DNA from: Austropuccinia psidii
Lineage: Eukaryota; Basidiomycota; Pucciniomycetes; Pucciniales; Sphaerophragmiaceae
Length of the DNA stretch: 64,000 nucleotides
NCBI GenBank assembly: GCA_023105745.1
Contig: JALGQZ010000004.1
Span: 39,880,437-39,944,436, forward strand
Direction: 5' to 3'
The translations under genes were made by a program, and so were the position numbers. Shown here one piece after another: positions 56,821 to 64,000 of the stretch; within the stretch, counting starts at the first letter, position 1; each line of letters begins with the position of its first letter. The notes below the pieces were generated by a model, which saw nothing but the letters and a program-made list of their open reading frames with translations, searched no databases and was not told where the DNA came from.

Positions 56821-58880
56821 TTATGTTTCCCTTTCAGAGTCAGATTCCTCCTCTTTGTCATTGTGGTTTTCTTTTTCCACAATTTCATTAATCTCTGCCT
56901 TTTTAAGGCAAATATTGGCTAAGTGTCCAATACCTCCACATTTATGGCATTTTCGTTGCTCATTATTGTTGAATGTATTGGGCTTGAAAGCTTCTTTTGA
57001 TTTATCTTTTTTGATAAGTTGTTTATTTGAGCTTTTAATGTCCAATTTCTTCCAAGTTCTGCCAGTTTTTGTTCTTGTCACTATGTCTTCTAGTGCATTG
57101 ATATACTCTTCTGTGGAGCATGGTTCTATACACCTGCTTCTTAGGGCATGTTATAGCTCTCCTCCACATTTCTTAAGTATTTTCATGTGCACCATTTCTT
57201 GTGACATTTCTGGGTACAATGCATTGATTCTTTCAACTTGTTTTAAGAACCAAGTTGAAGGTTTGTCTTTGTCTGGGTCAAAGAAAGAATTTTCAAATGC
57301 ATTTTCTATCTTGTGCCTCCAGGCATCATTAGCCCTCTGGTGATTATTTCTTGTTTCCACCAAGACCAGGTATTTTTGCCATTTGTTTGCCTTATGCCAT
57401 AATACCATCTTTTTGCAGATTTTTCAAACAATGAATGTAATTTTGCAGTGATTAATTCAACTGGTATGGCATAATCTTCTTGTAGCATGGCAATTGTTTT
57501 GATAAATTACATGTGGTCATATTCACCTTCTCCTGTGAATGTTGGCCATTCTTCTAATTGAGATGCTTCCTTCATTAAGACTTGGTTATTGTCTTGGTGA
57601 CTTAAGTCTGTTATTAATGGATTTGTTAATTCCTCTTTTGGTTTAACAGGGCTTCTTATGTGAGAAAATGGTCTTGATAACTTTGGCATATTTGAGTTAG
57701 CCCCATTAATTTTATCCATTTCATCAGTGATATGCCTTATTTCACTTTGAATGTCATCGATCAGATGCATTCTTCCTTCATCACTCTTTTCCACATGGTC
57801 CAAAAGTAATTTTTGGTACTATGAAGTCTTTTCTTCACATTTTTCTACAGAAATGCTTAATTTGTTTAATTTTTCTGTAAGATTATCAATACTCACGTCA
57901 TAATTGATTGTCAAAGTTTTTTCTTTGATATCATCTATTTATTTGTACAACTCTTGTTGTCCTTGTATTAATTTCTGAGTATTATCAATTAACACTTTTG
58001 GTTTATTATTTTCAATCATGAATTTTATGTTATCAATTTCTTTTTTATTTTGTAAAACAAGTTTTGTTAAAGATGATAAGCTATTATTTATTGCTTGGAA
58101 AGATAATAAACTATTTTTAATGTCTTTAAGAGGTAAAATACTTATTTTAAGCTCTGTTAAAGTATTTACAACATCAGGAGACAAGGTTATTTCTTTGGGA
58201 AATGGGGTTGTCTCATTCTTTGCTCCTCTTTGTCTTTGAATTCCATCAAGGTTCTGGCCATGTTGAAGACATTGTCCATGACATGCTTTTGGATTTTTGG
58301 GTTCCTGTAGCTTGGGAAATATGGTTTCCTCAAATTCTTTTTCTTGTTCTTCCTCCCTTCTTGGGGAGGTTGGTTGACTTGAGGCTTGCTGGTAGAAGCT
58401 ACTGGGGCTTCTTCCTTGCTTGCCTTCTTCTTTTTGGCATGGTACTCCTTGATCTTCTTGCTTCGACGCTTGGATGATAGTGGATTCCATCCATTGGAGT
58501 ATTTCACTATTTCCTCCTCCTTGAGGAACCTTTTGAGGATGTGCCAGGAGTTCATCACTCCTTGGTGTATTTGGGGCAACATTTCCCAAACTTTGTCCTT
58601 GTACACCGTGTAGTACTGTTTGTGCTGGCTCATGTAGATGTCTATCTGAGCCCTCTGAATGTGGTTTGTACCTGTTTGAGTTACTCATACTTAGTTCTAA
58701 CTCTGGCTCAGATATCATGGGCATTTCTGGGACTTGCCTTTAGGATAAGGCACTTCCTTGTGTGGATTCTGTTCCACTGGGGATATTTCCCTTCCTTTTC
58801 CCTTTTGAGGAATAAATTCTACCTCTGAGTCCAGCTCCATCTGATTGGATGGAGTATTGGGATCCTCCTCTGGTAGTCAT
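56821..58880 (-). pseudogene. G6 gag
   Basis: ATG 58880 (MTTRGGSQYSIQSDG) lies within the ORF0 intron. The frame has a stop after QGSALS near 58741, resumes as MPMISEPELELSM, and runs to TAA at 57939. Then come coiled-coil pieces, the capsid (EGEYDHM to KKCGGEL, 57520-57151) and an intact zinc knuckle CHKCGGIGHLANIC near 56960-56915. An acidic tail (EEESDSERET) ends at 56821. Gag and Pol were probably one polyprotein, since family frames run on without a fixed shift. The N-terminal 230 codons or so overlap ORF0. Confidence 0.87.
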
Positions 58881-59105
58881 GATCTAAGAAAAATAAGAAA
58901 ATAAGAGGATTGCAGAACAGGAATTCTTATGGCAATTTATAAATGGGGTACTCACCTTCAGAGTCCTGAATGGTGGGTCCTGGAAAGTCTAATTTCTTAG
59001 CTTTCTTTTTCTTAGTGACTATTGGTGTTGGAGAACTTGGGCAAGCTTCTTCCACCAATCTTTCAACAGTGGCTTGGTTGTCCTCTGTTGGATTGTCTTT
59101 AAACA
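58187..59105 (-). pseudogene. G6 ORF0: spliced accessory ORF overlapping gag
   Basis: Exon 59105-58956 follows an acceptor-like TTGTCTTTTTTAG and ends at donor GTGAGT. It encodes DNPTEDNQATVERLVEEACP and a basic KKKKAKK run. Exon 58869-58187 joins in phase (G+AG) and reads EDPNTPSNQMELDSEVEFIP. It has a few stops near 58720-58660, then is open from 58633 to 58187. That part includes MNSWHILKRFLKEEEIVKYS, NGWNPL (58495-58478), a basic stretch and FNMARTLMEF. It lies wholly in another frame from gag. Function unknown; similar to G2 ORF0. The stops and lack of an obvious ATG make this copy a pseudogene. Confidence 0.62.
58870..58955 (-). other. Predicted 86-nt intron removing the gag ATG of G6
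   Basis: Donor GTGAGT at 58955-58950. Acceptor ATGACTACCAG ends at 58870 within gag codon 4. An earlier acceptor (TTTCTTAG, ending 58884) keeps the gag ATG and gives a frame that stops soon. So two acceptors 14 bases apart could select between gag and ORF0. Confidence 0.55.
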
Positions 59106-59118
59106 CTAAAAAAGACAA

Positions 59119-59590
59119 ATAAATATAAGTCTTTTATATAAGTGTTATTTTTGGTAATATATGGCAATTTTCCCTGTAAAAATTGCTTTTATATCTTTTA
59201 AAAAGTGATAATAATTAAAGAAATGAAATTAAAATGCATAAAATAACTTTCTTATTGGTTTTTAATATTTCTTATTATTTCTTATGTTTTTACTTTTAAA
59301 GAACAACATAAAAATGAATATGATTCTTTTTAAACTTAATTTATAATATAAAACTACTTTTAATTTATAAAATCTCTTTTTTAATCACTAGAGTCGCTCA
59401 AAGAAAGTTTTTGCAAGTCTAAGGATGTGAAAAACCACGTGTAAGCCAGTACAATTGCTTTCCAAATGCCTCAATATCTTTCAAAATTGATAAAATATAA
59501 GATTATTATATAATTTTATGACTATAATTATAATTTATTATTGGATAAACCCAAATATAATTATTTTAAAGGTCGTTTTAGAGTAAATAT
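59119..59590. other. G6 leader, no gene
   Basis: AT-rich 5' leader between the primer site and the ORF0 exon. I see no coding frame. A further upstream ORF0 exon would have to lie here or in the LTR. Confidence 0.45.
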
Positions 59591-59608
59591 CACAGCCAGG
59601 CCCCCAAA
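59591..59608 (-). promoter_or_regulatory. Primer-binding site of G6
   Basis: TTTGGGGGCCTGGCTGTG follows the 5' LTR end directly. It shares GGCCTGGCTGTG with the LTR-B elements, so these families likely use the same tRNA primer. The tRNA is not identified. Confidence 0.68.
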
Positions 59609-61529
59609 TGTAAGGTTTGACTATGAAACAATAAGTAAAAGTTACTAATATTTTACTCATTGTACCATGAATATCCTTATAAATGAAATAAATGAGATAA
59701 AAATAATTATAATAATAAAGAATTATTATAATTATGGCATAAAATAATTATAATAATAAAGAATTATTATAATTATGGCATAAAATAATTATATTATTAA
59801 ATAAATATAATAATATAATATATTATAAAAAATAATATATATAAAATAAATATATTAATATAAGATAATTAACATATTTAAAAGTACTTTATTATTGTTA
59901 CCAACAAATAATAAAGGTGTAAAAAATTGTTTTTTATTAATAAAAAACAATTAATAACAATAATATTACCAATATTAAAATTATAAATCAATAGAAATAC
60001 TATTTATGTCAATAGAAATGTAAATACAACTTATTTAAATTGTAGTTACAATAAAATTTAAGAGAAATTACAAATTTTCTTGGTTTTACATGGAATTGAG
60101 GTTTTTCAAGGGAATTTAAACAAAACAATTAAATAATTGCAATAATCACGTCAAATATGAAGATTATTATAGGTTTTTCTTTGGTCTTTAATAATATAAA
60201 AGCTATATATCTAAAGAATAAAGAAATTACCTTTTTATTTAATTATTTAATGTTTTGTAACCGTCTGAGGGGGAAATAGAGTAAAAAGAGCTCTATTTAT
60301 ATTAAATGCCTTCCTCCTAGAGTCCAAAAGGCTTCTAGTAGACGTGCACTGATCATATCCACTGGAATCAATCTGTATTTTAAGGTTTGGTGATGATTAC
60401 ATCATGCTCAAACCATCTTATCTCATTCTTACGCCATTATTTAGAGTTATCACTATAACTCTAAGTTTTGATGACGTCAAGGCTTGACAGGACCCCAAAA
60501 TTCGTGGATTTTATTATTTTTAATCATAAACTAACATTATGCACCAATTCTATCACACATATGACTGGTAAAGTTAATTTAAGTTACAGTGAGTGATCAT
60601 AAATAATCAAATTAAGCTCAAACCTTGATCCTTAATAGCTTTCAAGTTTTACATGCTACAGAAATTCAGAGAGTGAATTCTAATAGCTTGGCATACCCTC
60701 ATTATTCTGCAAAGAGAATTTAATTACATTATCAAAACTCTATTTTTGATGATTTTTCTTGTAACTCATCTTTTCTGTCGAAATTTAATATTTTAAACTT
60801 CAAACCATGATTTCAAGGGGTTATACCCTGAACTTTATAATACAAATTATGTCATTCTTCACAAATAAACTAGTGGAATCTGATTGTCTACTTATTTTTA
60901 AGTTTGGACCACTTTCACAACAAAGTGGTCAACAGCTCCATTGATTTTAATCAATAATCTCTTACATGTTTTAACCTTGTTTATAGCTTGCAAAATAAAG
61001 TTCATTTCTGTATTTCTACAGTAATGAAGTGATGACTTTATTTCTGGTTCATCACTCTATCATGCATATTTCAAAAGATATTAGCTAAAATCCTTGAATA
61101 TATGTGTTGACCAAAAAAGTGAACGATTCAGCTTAGCTCCTTAAGTATTGACTTTGGAGATTAGATTCTTAATTGTTTTGTGTGTGGAGACTTATGGAGA
61201 ATTCAATGGTACCATTTATTTTACATGTTGTTTCATTTGGTTTTGAATTCATTAAGGATTTATATTTTTTATAAGGTATTATTGCTTATAACTCATTAAA
61301 TATTGACTTTACAGATATGCCATAAAAATGGTATATGTGTATTTTAACATGGGGAATCCATTGGTATAATTTATTTCACATGTTTATTCACTGGGCTTTT
61401 AAGTTAAATCAAGTTTTATGCCAATTTATGGCATTTTTGTAGTTTTAAGGTAATTATTTTTAATGTATAATTATTTTAAATATTTCTTGTGACCTTTTTG
61501 GGTATGTGGTCATATCTCAAAGATTTAAA
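59609..61529 (-). repeat. 5' LTR of G6 (LTR-D, 1921 bp)
   Basis: It ends AACCTTACA at 59609; its start at 61529 is decayed (TTTAAATCTTTGAGATATG). It contains a perfect 41-bp tandem duplication at 59701-59741/59742-59782 that the 3' LTR lacks. Pairwise differences are spread along the LTR and include CpG-type transitions. Confidence 0.93.
60293..60302 (-). promoter_or_regulatory. TATA box of the G6 5' LTR
   Basis: ATATAAATAG on the minus strand, identical at the same place in the 3' LTR (51781-51790), next to a conserved GAGCTC. Confidence 0.6.
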
Positions 61530-61837
61530 CTCATCCTTCTATTTAATTTCTTCATAGTACAACTGTCAAAAACCATTATACTCTTGGAAAATAATTAGGT
61601 TATACTCCAAATTTTAGTATTGTAGTTCTTATTATAGCAACCCAACTGGTAAAACTGCACCCAGGGCTTTCAACAGCGCTCACCACCACTATTTTCTCAT
61701 AGTAAAGCCCTTATTACTACATTTTATACTTTTATTATCCACAATCCAACTAACTTTCAATTAATTTTATTTTTTCAAAGTCATAGTGAAAGCTGTAAGT
61801 AGCCTTATTACACCTTCATCATAGACTCAGCCTGACA

Positions 61838-63366
61838 TTCACTTTTGCCTCTTGGTTTTCAACAATGGAAATGCTTATCCTTTACTATCCAGCTGTATGT
61901 CCCATTCCTTTCACTGGTTTGGCGCTATACAGTCTGGCATCCTGTATGTTTGTCAGGATTGTATCAGATGTTCCAACTTGTGGTACGTTGGAGTTGACAT
62001 CTAATACTTCATATTTTCAATCAATATTATTAATTTGTGCACTAATTATATCAATTTCATCATTTTCAGAAGTTTCTGACTCTTCATTATCTTTCTCAGA
62101 ATCTCATTCTTCTTCTTTGTCATTGTGGTCCTTTGTTTCCACAATTTCACTGATCTTTTCTTTTTTAAGGAAATTATTGGCTGACTGTCAAATACCCCCA
62201 CATTTATGGAATTTTTTTTGCTTGTTACTGTTGGGTGTATTGGGCTTGAAAGGTTCCCTCGGTTTATCTTTCTTGAAAAATGGTTTATTTGGAACTTTGA
62301 TGTCCACTTTTTTCCAAGTTCTGCCAATATTAGTTCTTGTCGCTATATCTTCCAGTGCATTGATATATTCCTCTGTGGAGCATGGTTCTATGCACCTGCT
62401 TCTCAGGCGTGTATAATTCCCCTCAAATTTTCTTGAGTATCTTCAAGTGAACCATCTTTGGTGACATTTAATGGTATAGTGAATTCAACTTTTCAACTTG
62501 TTTTAGAAACCAAGTCAAAGGTTTATCCTTATCTGGATCAAAGACAGAGTTTTCAAATGAATTTTCTATTTTTTCCCTTCAGGCATCATTTTCCCATTTG
62601 GTGATTATTTCATTGCTCTACCAAGACCAGTTATCTTTACCATTGGTTTGTCTTATACCATAATACCATATTTTTGCAGGTTTTTCAAATAATGAATGTA
62701 ATCTTGCAGTGATTAATTCATCTGGTATGGCATAATCCTCTTGTAACATATAAATTGTTTCAATTAATGACATATGGTCATAGACACCTTGACCTGTGAA
62801 TGTTGGCCATTCTTTTAATTAAGGTTCTTCCTTAATTAATACTTGGTTATTGTCTTGATTACTCAAGTCTGTCATGAATGTATTTTTTATTTTCTCTTTT
62901 GGTTTAACAGGAATTCTTATGTGACAAAAGGGGGTTGATAACTTTGGCATATTCAAGTTAGCCTCATTTATTTTGTCCTTTTTTTCAGTAATAAGTCTTA
63001 TTTCACTTTGCATGCCATCCTCAATATTAATCCTTTCTTCATGACTCTTTTCTACATTGTCTAGAAGTAATTTTTGATGTGATAAAGTCTTTTCTTCAAA
63101 GATTTCAGCAGAAATACTTAATTTGTTTAATTGTTCTATGGAATTGTCCATTCTCACATTATAATTTATTGTTCAATTTTTTTCTCTAATATCTTTTATG
63201 TATTTATACAATTATTGTTTTCCTTGTAATAATTTTTGAGTATTGTCAATTAAAATTCTTGGTCAATTATTTTCAACCATAAGTTTAGTGTTATTAATTT
63301 CTTTTTTATTTTTTACCACAATTTTTGCTAAAGATGATAAGCTGTTATTTATTTCTTGTAAGGATA
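61838..63366 (-). pseudogene. G4 gag remnant
   Basis: It aligns piece by piece with G6 gag: the coiled coil near 63160-62900 (NSIEQLNKLSISAEIFEEKT), the capsid around 62820-62400, the knuckle region near 62220-62170 with its first and last cysteines replaced, and an acidic stretch to 62060. The protease N-terminal spacer reaches the G5 insertion at 61838. It is cut upstream at 63366 by LTR-A, so ORF0 and the leader are outside the window. Many stops. Confidence 0.85.
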
Positions 63367-64000
63367 TGTCACAACCATGAATAATCACCCCCCCCCCAAT
63401 GGGTGTTGCGGCAATTCTAGCCTGAGCCCAGTTTATGTCCAGTTGACCATATAATATGTTTATGGCCAGTTATGCCCTCTTGGTTCTCTATGGCCTCTTG
63501 GCCATATCCTGCCTTCATTGGCCTTATTGGCCAATTCTCTACCTCACCAACCCCCAGGCCATTATCCTTCTTTTTGGTCCTGGGGGGTCTTTTCAGTCTG
63601 TCAGGGACCTATGACCCCTCTAGCCACAACCAGGCCCTTAGCCCAACCCCTTATATTATGTGGGTTTTGGCCTGAATGGCCCTTTTGGGCCATTTAGGCA
63701 CCCTACAGCCTCTACAGCCCACAGTCTGTGGGACCATTAGGCCCCTTTTGGCCCAAATCCAATGAGGCCAAAAGGGGCCAAGGGGGAAGTGCATCAGCCC
63801 CCAAGGGGAGGTTTGGCCCCACAAGTGGCCACAAATCAGCGCATGGCCTCCGGAAACCACCAGCGTCCACCAGCTCAGCTCCAAGAAAGGATACCCCTCA
63901 AGCTCAGGGGTAGACATTTCCTTCCTCAATGCACCCCACACTCAAGGATCCAGGAGTGGTGCATATATGGTATAATATACCATTATGCACCGTTTTTGCT
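63367..64000 (+). repeat. LTR-A start, running off the window
   Basis: It starts TGTCACAACCATGAATAATC. The 5' part is rich in TGGCC/GGCCA words as in the G1 LTR, and is more GC-rich than its surroundings. Bases 63362-63366 (GGATA) are the expected target duplication. Whether it is solo or the 5' LTR of an element cannot be told. The frames inside are incidental. Confidence 0.82.

Larger units (their letters stand above)
51039..61529 (-). mobile_element. G6: complete gypsy element with LTR-D (10.5 kb)
   Basis: It has two LTRs (51039-53017 and 59609-61529) and CTCAT at 51034-51038 and 61530-61534. On the minus strand: 5' LTR, primer site, ORF0, gag, pol, purine run, 3' LTR. The LTRs are roughly nine-tenths identical by eye, so the insertion is not recent. 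Gag and pol carry stops and shifts. This is the only element wholly inside the window apart from G5. Confidence 0.96.
40196..61837 (+). mobile_element. G5: LTR-B gypsy element, about 9.6 kb without its two insertions
   Basis: Both LTRs are present: 5' LTR 40196-41613, and 3' LTR from 49906 to 61837 interrupted by G6. TTCAC flanks it at 40191-40195 and 61838-61842. Plus-strand order is 5' LTR, primer site, ORF0, gag, pol (with a solo LTR-A at 48061-49570), polypurine tract, 3' LTR. Lost catalytic residues and stops make it inactive. Confidence 0.95.
49906..61837 (+). repeat. 3' LTR of G5 (LTR-B), split by G6
   Basis: The LTR consists of 49906-51033 plus 61530-61837 (about 1.43 kb). It starts TGTCAACCTGTGACTC and ends CAGCCTGACA. 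The two parts join at CTCAT and then read on like the 5' LTR at about 41305-41613. Confidence 0.95.
36745..63366 (-). mobile_element. G4: old gypsy element (G6-like) split by G5
   Basis: Pol lies at 36745-40195 and gag at 61838-63366, both minus strand and both interrupted within the protease N-terminus by G5. The two halves join across duplicated TTCAC. Its gag is cut at 63366 by an LTR-A, and its 3' end is lost near 36745. It is closely related to G6 but more decayed. Confidence 0.88.

Noticed and set aside
61865..62416. 183-codon plus-strand frame
   Set aside because: Ser/Leu/Phe-rich antisense shadow of the acidic G4 gag tail.
63651..63941. 96-codon minus frame and 61-codon plus frame in the last kilobase
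   Set aside because: They lie wholly inside LTR-A and are explained by its GGCC-rich composition.

Overview
The window is eukaryotic, AT-rich repeat DNA. I see no ordinary host gene in it. Almost all of it is Ty3/gypsy (Metaviridae) LTR retrotransposons and their remnants, inserted into one another. The Gag, Pol and accessory protein families, the long AT-rich LTRs and the short spliceosomal introns fit a rust fungus (Pucciniales). From unverified recall they most resemble the repeats of the myrtle rust Austropuccinia psidii. The organism call is an inference; the retroelement content is read directly.

Four LTR families recur. LTR-A starts TGTCACAACC, ends CCCCTGTGACA, and exists in a long form of about 1.5 kb and a short form of about 0.75 kb; it belongs to chromodomain-bearing elements. 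LTR-B (about 1.43 kb) starts TGTCARCCTGTGACTC and ends CAGCCTGACA. LTR-C (about 1.8 kb) starts TGTGAGCCTTAG and ends CACACCTTACA. LTR-D (about 1.95 kb) starts TGTGAACCTTTG and ends AACCTTACA. B, C and D are followed by a tRNA-type primer site with core GGCCTGGCTGTG (GGCCCAGCCGTG in the one LTR-C copy). LTR-A is followed instead by a 14-nt sequence complementary to its own predicted RNA 5' end.

Left half (1-21850). Element G1 (minus, LTR-A) has an open gag and a broken pol. It sits against an LTR-D-like fragment (6994-7523), which interrupts the pol of element G2 (minus, LTR-C, 7524-13032). G2 sits inside an LTR-B copy (13033-13582), which interrupts the integrase of G3 (plus, LTR-C, 13583-16690). 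G3 interrupts the pol of a chromovirus, G0. The chromodomain of G0 is split by a solo LTR-B with target duplication TAAAT. G0 also carries an antisense accessory gene remnant (19020-20237), a polypurine tract and a 3' LTR ending at 21850.

Middle (21851-36557). This is AT-rich DNA without a supported gene, holding decayed LTR-C and LTR-B copies and a solo LTR-C with duplication TTAAT. It is followed by G7 (minus, LTR-B), which is truncated in RT and whose LTR carries a solo short LTR-A with duplication GTATC.

Right half (36558-64000). G4 (minus) is split in its protease by G5 (plus, LTR-B, duplication TTCAC). G5 holds a solo LTR-A in its pol (AACAT/AACAC) and the complete element G6 (minus, LTR-D, duplication CTCAT) in its 3' LTR. 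Another LTR-A starts at 63367 inside G4 gag and runs off the window.

The most interesting system is an accessory reading frame, called ORF0 here. It lies upstream of gag, is assembled by splicing, and overlaps the Gag N-terminus in another frame. In G2 and G6 the predicted splice removes the gag start codon and joins two open frames in phase. G5 and G7 carry a related version. The copies share a Gly-Trp-(Asn/His)-Pro motif.
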